Shown here piece after piece: positions 12,620 through 21,880 of a DNA stretch of 46,494 nucleotides. Origin of the DNA: Reclinomonas americana ATCC 50394 (taxonomy: Eukaryota; Jakobida; Jakobea; Jakobida); assembly GCA_048213135.1 (NCBI GenBank), contig PS015288.1:54673-101166 (forward strand), written 5' to 3'. The notes under the pieces were generated by a model that worked only from the letters and a program-made list of their open reading frames with translations, made no database searches and was not told the DNA's origin. Position numbers and translations under genes: made by a program. The number at the start of each line of letters is the position of its first letter. Position 1 is the stretch's first letter.

Positions 12620-13170
12620 CGCTGCACGGGAATCAATTCTCTCAAGGAGTATTTCCGTCAATGCACAACAGAGACCGTCGTTGGAGGAACGGAGACCGTC
12701 ATTGCTGTTGCGTACTGGCGTGATCATCTCTACTGTCACTCACACACGCACGCTCATCAACTCTTCGTTGTTGCTACAGCTCACGAGCGCGCAGTCGTCT
12801 GCGACTGGACATGATGCTGCCGTTGGGCTTGGTCGCTGGAGGCAGCAGTGGGCTGGCGAGGCGGGCGAGTGTGGCAGCGGCTGCAGCTGCGGCGTCGGCG
12901 GGGCTCGACGATCGGGAGTCGGGTGGGGGCAGCAGCGGTGGGTTGAGTTTTTGAGGGGGAAAAAACGCACGCAAGAGTGGGAGAAGAAAAAATACTGTCG
13001 GGGAGAGACGTTTGTTTTGCACAAGATTGACCGCCATGTGACGAAGAAAGAGAGAGAGAGAGAGAGAGAATGGGAGAAGGAATGAAGAAAAGGGTCCATG
13101 TGTGGTGGAATTGATCCGGTGCTGCCCGCGGGAAGTCAGCACATGCTCCGCAAGGTGCTTTCACGTCGAC
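12620..13170. other. Possible 3' exon and low-complexity DNA
   Basis: About 12780-12956 reads as an alanine/glycine/serine-rich plus-strand frame (MMLPLGLVAGGSSGLARR ...) ending in TGA. It could be a terminal exon of the preceding gene; I could not fix a phase-consistent donor. The rest, including a short GA run at 13048-13068, shows nothing. Confidence 0.25.
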
Positions 13171-13865
13171 TCACCTTGCACTGAATGGGTGGCTTGCATT
13201 AAGCAGCCTTTCACTCACACAAGGTTCAGTAACCGTCTGTGTTCTGATCGTGTGGGTCAGCACCCTTTCCGCGAGGAGCAGTGAGTGGTCTCAGCATCGC
13301 TCACCTCGCTGCACGCTGCCTGCTCCTGAATGAGTCCAGTGTACATGCTCCTTCGCTTGTCGAGCAACCCGGCGTCGTTCCTCTGTTCTTGGCAGTTGGC
13401 ATTTTGCTTCGCGAGGAAGGTGAGTGGACTTGGCGACAACTTACCTTGCACTGAATTGATTGCTTGCATAAGCAGCCTCTCGATCGCACAAGGCGCACAG
13501 TCGCAATCTACATTCTGCCTGCGAGGGTCAGCACCCTTTCCGCGAGGAGCAGGGAGTGGCTTCGGCATCGACTCACCTCGCTGCACGCTACCTGCTCCTG
13601 AATGAGTCGTGCACATGCTCATTCGCTTGTCGAGCAACCCGCCGTCGTTCCTCTGTTCTTGGCATCAACTTACATGGCGCTGAATGAGTGGCTTGCATAA
13701 AGCAACCTCTCACTCGCACAAGGCGCACAGTCACAATCTGCGTTCTGCCCGCGAGGGTCACATCTTATCTGCAAGGCACAACGGTGGCCTCAACATGATG
13801 AACTCACCTCGCTGCACGCTGCCCGCTCCTGAATGAGTCCCGCACACACGGCGAATGCAGCTGTC
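13171..13865. repeat. Three diverged tandem copies of a 190-270 bp repeat
   Basis: Copies begin near 13171, 13441 and 13671. Each starts with (T/C)ACCTTGCACTGAATG-like sequence, continues with GGCTTGCATAAGCA and CACAAGGCGCACAGT, then CGCGAGG, CACCTCGCTGCACGCT and CTCCTGAATGAGTC. The first two share CGCTTGTCGAGCAACCC and GTCGTTCCTCTGTTCTTGGCA at their ends; the third is shorter and ends near GCGAATGCAG. No coding frame is kept between copies. Confidence 0.75.
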
Positions 13866-14104
13866 ACCGTCCTCTTCGTGGAGGTTAGCACACTCCAGCA
13901 GGCATCGCAGTGGCCCAGATAAACACGAACGTCATCACTCGCTCCACATTGTGCCCCGCGCATGGCTGAATCGTAGAGGCGAGTTCGCTTGCCGTGAGTC
14001 AGCGCACTCCAGCTCGCCTGCCCGGCAACTCCCTGTTCACGAAAGTCAGCAAACAGTCTCTCGCTGACATCTGAGCGGCCGACGAACCTTGTGTCAACAC
14101 CTCC
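13866..14104. other. Intergenic, nothing recognised
   Basis: This short stretch lies between the tandem repeats and the stop codon of TXNL4B. It has CTCCAGC and GTCAGC(A/G) words resembling a decayed repeat unit, but I see no gene. Confidence 0.3.
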
Positions 14105-15209
14105 TCAAATGTCCTTGTAGATCAACTCGTACCTGGGCACACGCGCCGGATCAATCGGCGACTCGATCATCATCTTGCCGCGCATGACTCCACGATAGAT
14201 GGCCTCCACCAAGTCGAGCAGGTCTTGTTTGTGCGCGAAAGCCCCGATCCATTTGGTGTGGTCGGGGGTTCTGATGAGAAGAGGGGGATGAGTGAGAAGG
14301 GAGAAGAGAAAAGAGAGCGAGAGAGTGAGAGAGAGCAGAAGAGTGACGGGACGACTCTCCAGGAAACAGTGAGTGGAGAAAAACATGAGAGAGCAGGAGA
14401 GAGGGCGTTGTGCCAAAGAGAGTGTGCAAGAGTGAGAGAGAAGCAGAGAAAAGGAAAGAGGACGAATGAAAGGAGAGCAAGAGTGGCAAGAGACAGAATA
14501 ACAAAACAAGAGGGAGGGAAAGAGTGATGGAGTGAGTCTGAAAGAGTGGCAAGCGGGAGGGTGAGAATAGAAGACCGACTGGTAACCGACACAGACAACA
14601 AAGGCTACACAGGTGAGCGTGAGGAATAGAGAGAGAGAGAGAAAGAGACACGGAAAGACGAGAGTGATGCGAGGAAAGACAATGCGACGAGTTGTGTGTC
14701 TCTCTCTCTTTCCCAATCTCTGTCACCAGTTTCAAGCTTCTCTCTTCTTCCCCTTCTCTCTCTCCCCAACTCTGGCATCAGTTTCAAGTTTCTCTCTCTC
14801 TCGCTCTCTCTCTCTGCCTCTCTCCTCCCTCTCTCCTTCCTCTCCCTCACCTAAAATCCACCTTGATATGCTGCGCATTGAAGAAGAACAGCGTCGCCGG
14901 CAACAACGTGATATCAAAGTACCGCACATACACCTCCACACAGTCCTCTTCCCCATCACCGTCACCATCATCATCCTCACTAACATCCACCAAGTACACA
15001 TCAGCCATCTCCGCCAACGCAGGCGCGCACTTGCTCAGAGTCTCGTCGAGAGAGAGTTGCTGCTGGAAGGCGTGCTCGGAGTGTGCGCGTGCGGCGTCCA
15101 AGGCGAGACCAAAACGGAGAATGACTATGCGGTCTTCGGTGTCGCGAATGACGTGGTCGATGGAGGATTTCGTGCGGAGAGTGGGGAGCAGAAGCTGTGC
15201 GGATGACAT
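14105..15209 (-). CDS. TXNL4B: TXNL4B / Dim1-like thioredoxin-fold splicing protein
   Basis: Two exons, 15209-14851 and 14270-14105, joined in phase 2 across a 580-nt intron with donor GTGAGG. The product is 174 aa, against about 149 in animals. The family is thioredoxin-like proteins related to the U5 snRNP component Dim1; it acts in the nucleus in pre-mRNA splicing and lacks the redox CxxC. Seen here: [11 protein letters not shown] at the start, [33 protein letters not shown], then [23 protein letters not shown] and RYELIYKDI at the end. The last motifs separate TXNL4B from Dim1/TXNL4A. The odd part is an acidic insertion ([12 protein letters not shown]) after VYLVDV, which accounts for part of the extra length. 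It is divergent from TMEM234 across a tandem-repeat region. Confidence 0.9.
14271..14850 (-). repeat. TXNL4B intron: GA-rich half and CT-rich half
   Basis: The intron is purine-rich on the plus strand from 14280 to about 14690 and switches to CT-rich from about 14697 to 14850. The switch could allow a long purine/pyrimidine fold-back. No coding is seen. Confidence 0.5.
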
Positions 15210-16174
15210 GTGTGAAGGGAAGTGATTGGAGAGGACAGGCGCGTGTCCTTTTGCATTGGAGGCTTTGGCGCAGGGTGCGTAGTGTGGATGAGATAGTGGG
15301 GCAGACGATGTACAGCGAGAATCCTTGCCGAGCAGCTGCAGGAGTCGCGATGCACCGACTTTGATCGATCGCGACGTCGATCGCGAGCTTGAAGAAGCCC
15401 TCTGTTGTCGACTGGTGGCTTTGCAGGTGACCGCTGTTGCAGGAGGGTGTGTAGTGTGGAGGGGGCAGTGGAGCAGAATGTGAATGCTTGCAGCAGGGAT
15501 TGCAGCGTGCACACGCAGGAGTCGACGTCGCGATACAGTCGATCGACGTCGAGCTCTCAGGAAGCCCTCTGTTGTCGACTGGTGGCTTTGCAGGTGGGTG
15601 TAAAGTGTGGAGGGGGCAGTGGAGCAGACGGTGCACTGTGAGAATGCCTGCTGGGTGGGTGCAATGAGCAGCAGCAGGAGTCGCGATACAGTCGATCGAC
15701 GTCGAGCTCTCAGGAAGCCCTTTGTTGCTTGTCGGAAAGTGTGCAGCGTGTGAAGGGGCCAGTGGAGTAGAAGTTTGATATCAAGGATGCCTGCAAGGTG
15801 ACTGCAACGAGTCGAGATATCGATATCGCGATCAATTAATCGACGTCGAGATCTCAGGGAGGCCCTTTGTTGTCGACTGGTGGCTTTGCGCGAGGGTGTT
15901 TAGTGTGGAGAAGACAGTGGAGCAGAAGGTGCACAGCGAGAATGCCTGCAGGGTGGATGCAATGAGTCGAGATATCGATATCAAGCGACGTCGCGATATC
16001 TCGATATCGATCAATGACGCCTTGCGCTCTCCGAAAGCTCTGCCAAGCAAAGCGCAAAGAAATGCACGGATCAGATGCCACCAGCACCTAATGCAGCAAC
16101 TGGTACCGTGCAGGGTAAAGCAAGGATCTCTCGTGATCGACGTTTTCGCGAAGGACAACTCGCTTGAGCACAAC
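15210..16174. repeat. About five tandem copies of a 130-180 bp repeat between TXNL4B and TMEM234
   Basis: Units share GTAGTGTGGAGGGGGCAGTGG-like sequence, GAGAATGCCTGC, CAGGAGTCGCGATA, CAGTCGATCGACGTCGAG and a block near CTCAGGAAGCCCTCTGTTG followed by TCGACTGGTGGCTTTG. Copies start near 15265, 15450, 15605, 15745 and 15897. The last two contain runs of overlapping ATCGATATC/GATATCG palindromes (about 15810-15850 and 15968-16012). The array fills the space between two divergent gene starts. Confidence 0.75.
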
Positions 16175-16737
16175 ATGTGGGTCGCACTGGTCGTCGGGCT
16201 GCTGTGGGGCATCACTGATCCTCTGATCAAGCGGTTTGCATGTCACTCTCACTCTCTTCCTTTGTTGATCACTCATGCCCTCTCTCTTTCCCCTCCTCAG
16301 TGGAAGCAGCAATGCATTGGATAGCGAGGTGAAGAAGGAGAAGAAGAGGAGCCTGGTGCGCGACACGTGGGCGTTGTTCACCAACTGGAGAGTTGCGGAA
16401 AGAGAGAGAGAGAGAGACAAGAGAGAAAGAGAGAGAGAAAGAGAGTGATCATCACTTTTCTCGTGGCAGATCCTTTCTTCAGTGTCTCTCCCTCAGGCCG
16501 CGAAAGGGGAGCACTCTTCTCGTGCTTGTCCTCCTCCCTCCTCTCGTACTTCNNNNNNNNNNNNNNNNNNNNTACTACTACTACCTTTACTTTCCGTTCG
16601 GTCGACGAAGTACCTTTCCTTTCTACTGTCGTCTCCTCCTCGCGCACGAGCCTCTCTCTCGCTCGTCTCCTCCTCCTCCTCCTCCTCCTCCTCCTCCTCC
16701 TCCTCCTCCTCCTCCTCCTCCTCCTCCTCCTCCTCCT

Positions 16738-16769
<32 letters not shown>

Positions 16770-17319
16770 CTTCTTCTTCTGTCACTCACTCAGTGCAGTC
16801 TTCTCGCTTGCTCCTCCCTTGTTGCTCGTGACACTACACGCTGCAAGCTCTCCTCTCGTTCCTGTGTTCTTTCCCAGCATCTCCTCTCCTTTCTCTTTCT
16901 ATTCGGACTTCATGATGCAAATTCTCCTCTCGTTCCTCATCTACTCTAACTTTCCTCCACCCCTGCTTTCTCTCTGTTTACCTCCCCCCCTCCCTCCTCC
17001 CTCTCCTCTCCCCTCCCCTTTCCCTTATGCAGTACCTCCTTCCCTTCGCCCTCAACCAACTCGGCTCCGCTCTCTTCCTGGTGGCCCTCGGCACCTCCGA
17101 CATCACCATCGCCGTTCCCGTCAGCAACGCCACCGCCATGGTGGTATCGTACTTGTTCTCGTGCGCACTCGGCGACTGTCGCATGTACCCTGGTGCGACC
17201 TGCTCCCTTCGCTTGCTAGTTTCTCTCTGTTGCGCTCACTCACTGCCCGCACGAATGCAGACTCGATGATTGGGGTGGCGTGTATCGCCGCCGGTGTGGC
17301 CATGCTGCAGTCTGTGTGA
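16175..17319 (+). CDS. TMEM234: TMEM234 family small membrane protein
   Basis: Four exons: 16175-16233, 16301-16391, 17033-17177, 17261-17319. They give 117 aa, slightly under the animal length. TMEM234 belongs to the drug/metabolite-transporter-like small multi-pass proteins; its transport role is not settled. Seen: helix 1 MWVALVVGLLWGITDPLIK, a charged loop (SEVKKEKKRSLVRDTW), then YLLPFALNQLGSALF, the signature ITIAVPVSNATAMVVSYLF, and a last helix MIGVACIAAGVAMLQSV at the C-terminus. Donors are GTTTGC, GTTGCGG and GTCGCA; none is a GTAAGT type. The third junction is the least certain, but it is the only one in phase with the last exon. Intron 2 (16392-17032) is a long polypyrimidine tract holding (CTC)n and an N gap. 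Confidence 0.85.
16392..17032 (+). repeat. Polypyrimidine intron of TMEM234 with (CTC)n tract
   Basis: Contains about 24 CTC units at 16668-16740 followed by (CT)n, plus an N gap at 16553-16572. Almost all bases from 16660 to the acceptor at 17032 are C or T. Confidence 0.7.
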
Positions 17320-18049
17320 TTCTGTGTGCAGCTGTGCGACAGGCAAGTGGGAGCGCGTGCTGGCCAGCTCATTATCTTGTTCGGGGAGAGCAGGCCTTTG
17401 TGACAAGGCTGGTAGACGGACTTGTCTTCGTTGTGGAGCGAGTGAACCATGACCATTCGCGACAATTGATCGCCGGCTTGGTGGCTCACAGCTCCTTCGC
17501 GCTCTCGGCCTCCTGCATGCCTTGGTGCTCTCGGCCTCCTGCACTCCTTCGTGCTCTCGCCCTCCTCCTGCACTCCTTCGTGCTCTCGCCCTCCTCCTGC
17601 ACTCCTTCGTGCTCTCGCCCTCCTCCTGCACTCCTTCGTGCTCTCGCCCTCCTCCTGCACTCCTTCGTGCTCTCGCCCTCCTTCGTGCTCTCGCCCTCCT
17701 CCTGCACTCCTTCGTGCTCTCGCCCTCATCTCTTCTCTGCCATATCCCTCTGCCCCTGCCTCCATTCCAAACAGGGGGGACATCAATCATTCATTCACGT
17801 TTTCCATCAACTGCACGCGCGCAAACACACAAGCGCCACATTACGCAGCAAGCAAGCAAGCAAATGCACGAAAAATGGAAGAAAATCAGACAAACGGGGG
17901 ACGCACGGCAAACAGCAGCAGCAAGGAGGAGACAAACAAACACTGTCAAGGAAAGGACAGAAGGAAGGAGAGGGAAGAGAGAGAGAGAGAGATTCGAAGG
18001 GGGGGGGGAAAAACAAAATCGTGCGTCAAAAAAAGTGTGGGCGGAGAAA
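17320..18049. repeat. 29-bp minisatellite in a non-coding stretch
   Basis: From about 17500 to 17735 a 29-bp unit (TCCTTCGTGCTCTCGCCC TCCTCCTGCAC) is repeated about eight times, with one shortened copy near 17670. The translated frames are repetitive and lack a plausible start. 17780-18049 is plain low-complexity DNA with a poly-G run near 18000. Confidence 0.7.
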
Positions 18050-18526
18050 TCAAAACGCCACACTCGACGCCTGCTCATCAAAAGAGACAGATCGCGGAAC
18101 GCCACCAGAGGACACTGCCGCAGCGGCCGGCGACAGAAGCTCGCTGGAGAGGCGCAGCACGCCAGCCTTGGCTGTCGGCATGGCCTCCACCACCTCTTCT
18201 GCCGCCGTCTTCTTCTCCTCCTCCTCCTCGTCCAAATCGCTGCGCACATCCTCCGAGGAGAACGACGACGGCGACGAGGAGGAAGAGGCCGAATCCGACG
18301 GCGACGACGAACGCACCGTGGTGGTCATCGTCGTGCTGGTCGGCCGCAAGGCAAAGTCCGACGATGGCGACGGCGGCGACATGGTCGCCTCCGCCGCCAA
18401 AATGGCCGCCACGCGCGCCGTACACAGCGTACACGTGCACGGGCACTTGAGCGGCCATCGGCCGTCGGGGCCCGATGGCGGAACGCGGGGAACATCAATG
18501 GGAGTCGCAGGGATCGCGAGCACCAC
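18050..18526 (-). CDS. Hypothetical acidic, serine-rich ORF (strand uncertain)
   Basis: The minus-strand frame is open from the TAG at 18599-18601 down to its stop at 18050 but has no ATG until a methionine about 50 residues into it. It contains a cysteine cluster (KCPCTCTLC), a serine/threonine-rich middle, an acidic then lysine segment (SEEDVRSDLDEEEEEKK-like) and ends RSVSFDEQASSVAF, which includes an RxxSF-type kinase-like site. The plus strand is also open from an ATG at 18180 to 18602 (140 aa, acidic and serine-rich). GC-rich third positions favour neither clearly. It may be a terminal exon of a gene whose start I cannot see. Confidence 0.3.
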   Translation of the reverse strand: MVLAIPATPIDVPRVPPSGPDGRWPLKCPCTCTLCTARVAAILAAEATMSPPSPSSDFALRPTSTTMTTTVRSSSPSDSASSSSSPSSFSSEDVRSDLDEEEEEKKTAAEEVVEAMPTAKAGVLRLSSELLSPAAAAVSSGGVPRSVSFDEQASSVAF

Positions 18527-18598
18527 TTCTCCGACTGATTCTGTCGCGCAGACCTGCGCCGGACAGAAGGAAGGCGAAGAGAGCGCCCTGGCCTCGCC

Positions 18599-19788
18599 CT
18601 AAGTGATGTGGTCGGAGAAGAAGAAGCGCTTCATCGTCTCGTCGTGGTTTGACAAATCCCACGGCGTCTCCTTCAGCGGCAAAAAGTAGTCGACCACGCC
18701 CTTGGCCAGCATGTCCTCCTTGGTGATAAAGGCGGGCAGTGGATCGTCACACGGCTCCACGTTGCTGCCGAGACCGTGCGAGAGCATCCACTGGAAGTGG
18801 TCGTTCAGCTCCGGCACCGGGTGGTTGTCCGAGGTGAATTGCCAATAGTCGCGCACGTGGCGGTACACAAAATCGCGCGAGATGCCGGTGAAGGGCGCCG
18901 ACATGCCGCCGGTGGGGCGGACCATCAGCACGTAGTCGTAGCAGTGGTTCTCGCGGCCGTCCAGAATGGGGCATACTGTAGGGGGGACAAGAGTGGGCAA
19001 AGGGGAAGACGAAGGGGGAAGGGGGAAGGGGGGAGGGAGGGGGAGGGGAGGGGAGGGGAGGGGAGGGGAGGGGAGGGGAGGGGAGGGAGGGAGGGAACAG
19101 GAAGGAGAGAGGGAGAGAAATAGACAGAAAAACAGAAAGAGAGGGAGACGCTGAAACCAGAAGCGGGAAGAAATAGAAGCTTGGTGACATTGGGAAAGAA
19201 AAGATAGGGGAATCCTGTGTGAGGAAGAACAAGATTGATAGATAGAGAGGCAAAAGAGAGAGTGAGAGCAACAAACATGCAAAATGAAATGAGCAGAAGG
19301 AAGACAGAAAACAGGAGAGGGCGAGATCGGGAGAAATACTGTGTGTGCGAGAGAAGGCAGAACAGTCCGATAACGAAGGAATGGACACGGAACGAAAAAA
19401 CAAGGGCTGATCTGGAGAGAGAAGAGAAAATAAACGCTCGCGCGCGCGCGCTCTCCAAACCCCTCACACATATCCTCAACCCCTCTCCCACATCCTCTTC
19501 CATCTCACGCAACAGTACGGGAAGTCGACCTTGCGGAAGCCGAGGTTGCAGAAGAATTTTTGACGCGCCGCCGAGGGGTGCACGCCGTCCTCACACTCGG
19601 CGCCGTGCGTTTCGGCAAAGCACGACAGCAGCGTCGGGTACAGCGCCTCCATGTGGGACATGGAGCGCAGGAAAACGCTGGCGCCAATGCCGCGACCGCG
19701 CTGGTCGCGCGACACGACAATGTAGTCGAGCATGGCCGAGTTGAGCTTGCGGAAGAACTCAATGTAGGTGCCGGCCACCACGCGGTCT
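18599..19788 (-). CDS. GNAT-family N-acetyltransferase, 5' part missing
   Basis: Two visible exons, 19788-19514 and 18975-18599, join in phase 1 across a 538-nt intron with donor GTTGCGTG. Upstream exons fall in or beyond the N gap 19904-20461. The first exon carries the GNAT core: a strand LDYIVVS followed by the acetyl-CoA-binding loop RDQRGRGIGASVF (pattern Q/RxxGxG/A). The second exon has YDYVLMVRPTGG and a long C-terminal part (WQFTSDNHPVPELNDHFQW, DYFLPLKETPWD) ending FFFSDHIT. The substrate cannot be told. The C-terminal 125 residues match no family I know by eye. The intron is a G/A-rich simple repeat on the plus strand, including (GGGGA)n at about 19035-19085. Confidence 0.7.
18976..19513 (-). 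repeat. Purine-rich intron of the GNAT gene with (GGGGA)n
   Basis: Contains about nine GGGGA units around 19040-19085 and smaller GAGA runs. In the transcript this is a polypyrimidine tract. Confidence 0.6.
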
Positions 19789-19903
19789 CTGCAGGGCGAA
19801 GGGTGGTGAGCAAAAAGGGGAGGGAGGGGAAGGGGGAAGGGGAAGGGGAAGGGGAAGGGGAAGGGGAAGGGGAAGAGGGAAGGGGAAAGGAAGGGAAAGA
19901 GAA

Positions 19904-20461
19904 NNNNNNNNNNNNNNNNNNNNNNNNNNNNNNNNNNNNNNNNNNNNNNNNNNNNNNNNNNNNNNNNNNNNNNNNNNNNNNNNNNNNNNNNNNNNNNNNN
20001 NNNNNNNNNNNNNNNNNNNNNNNNNNNNNNNNNNNNNNNNNNNNNNNNNNNNNNNNNNNNNNNNNNNNNNNNNNNNNNNNNNNNNNNNNNNNNNNNNNNN
20101 NNNNNNNNNNNNNNNNNNNNNNNNNNNNNNNNNNNNNNNNNNNNNNNNNNNNNNNNNNNNNNNNNNNNNNNNNNNNNNNNNNNNNNNNNNNNNNNNNNNN
20201 NNNNNNNNNNNNNNNNNNNNNNNNNNNNNNNNNNNNNNNNNNNNNNNNNNNNNNNNNNNNNNNNNNNNNNNNNNNNNNNNNNNNNNNNNNNNNNNNNNNN
20301 NNNNNNNNNNNNNNNNNNNNNNNNNNNNNNNNNNNNNNNNNNNNNNNNNNNNNNNNNNNNNNNNNNNNNNNNNNNNNNNNNNNNNNNNNNNNNNNNNNNN
20401 NNNNNNNNNNNNNNNNNNNNNNNNNNNNNNNNNNNNNNNNNNNNNNNNNNNNNNNNNNNNN
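19904..20461. other. Assembly gap (558 N)
   Basis: Unresolved sequence. It interrupts the 5' part of the GNAT gene and follows a (GGGGAA)n simple repeat at about 19826-19900. Confidence 0.95.
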
Positions 20462-21075
20462 TCAAACTGGTGAGAGTGCTTTTTGCTTGCAACGAGAGAT
20501 GGAGAGAGGAAGGGAGAGAGCGACAACGTGTGAGTGCGCGCGTGTGTGTAACGGTTGAGGACGAGTTTTTTGTCCTCACTGTTTCTCACTGTGTGTGCAA
20601 ACACTCTCTTCTTGTTGTTGTTCTCCTCCCACTCCCTACTGCGCGCGCGCACACACACACTCTGTCTGTGCAACGCGTGTGCGTGTGGACACGAAGAGAG
20701 ATTTCCCGTGCAGACATGGCACTCTCCACATTCACTCACTCGCTCACTCGCTTGCGCACACTCACCATTGCTGGAGAGGGAGGGGTGTGCACAGGGAGCG
20801 AGTCTTCTTTGCGGTCAAAAAGTTGTGAGAAAACAGGCGGAATATTCGTTGATGCGCGGCCAATTCGTCGGACGGTGGAACTGAATATTCTCTGTTGAAG
20901 GCAACGACAGCTTTGCAACAGCAACACAGCTCATACACAGTGTCTTCCTGTATGCGTGCGTTTGATCAGCGGCATTTTCTACCCCCAGACCACTCATCCG
21001 CATGCGTGGAATCGCAGCTGCCCCGGCGATCAGCTATATCCAAGGGCCTATTCCGAAGAAGCCCACAAATCCCTT
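20462..21075. other. Intergenic or gene 5' region, no exon recognised
   Basis: Lies between two gaps. Short CA/GC repeats occur at about 20641-20665. No frame resembles a protein. The missing first exon of the GNAT gene could be here, but I cannot place it. Confidence 0.3.
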
Positions 21076-21630
21076 NNNNNNNNNNNNNNNNNNNNNNNNN
21101 NNNNNNNNNNNNNNNNNNNNNNNNNNNNNNNNNNNNNNNNNNNNNNNNNNNNNNNNNNNNNNNNNNNNNNNNNNNNNNNNNNNNNNNNNNNNNNNNNNNN
21201 NNNNNNNNNNNNNNNNNNNNNNNNNNNNNNNNNNNNNNNNNNNNNNNNNNNNNNNNNNNNNNNNNNNNNNNNNNNNNNNNNNNNNNNNNNNNNNNNNNNN
21301 NNNNNNNNNNNNNNNNNNNNNNNNNNNNNNNNNNNNNNNNNNNNNNNNNNNNNNNNNNNNNNNNNNNNNNNNNNNNNNNNNNNNNNNNNNNNNNNNNNNN
21401 NNNNNNNNNNNNNNNNNNNNNNNNNNNNNNNNNNNNNNNNNNNNNNNNNNNNNNNNNNNNNNNNNNNNNNNNNNNNNNNNNNNNNNNNNNNNNNNNNNNN
21501 NNNNNNNNNNNNNNNNNNNNNNNNNNNNNNNNNNNNNNNNNNNNNNNNNNNNNNNNNNNNNNNNNNNNNNNNNNNNNNNNNNNNNNNNNNNNNNNNNNNN
21601 NNNNNNNNNNNNNNNNNNNNNNNNNNNNNN
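21076..21630. other. Assembly gap (555 N)
   Basis: Unresolved sequence, followed on the right by a (CT)n run at 21659-21705. Confidence 0.95.
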
Positions 21631-21656
21631 ATATGACAAGGTTTTACGTTCTTTCT

Positions 21657-21704
<48 letters not shown>

Positions 21705-21880
21705 CCGTGCTCACTCACTGAGTCATTCGATCACTCTTCAACCCTCGATCTGTCTACTCAGAATATCAGGTGGTGCACAGAGCCCACTGCTGCAACGAAT
21801 GACGACTACAATCTCTCCGTCACTCCCCACCCTCTCTCATTCGCTCTCCCTCACCCCCTTTCCCTTTCCCCCTCTTGCAC

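Noticed and set aside
17280-18602. 440-aa plus-strand ORF after TMEM234
   Set aside because: It starts inside the last TMEM234 exon in another frame, runs through the 29-bp minisatellite and has no family resemblance.
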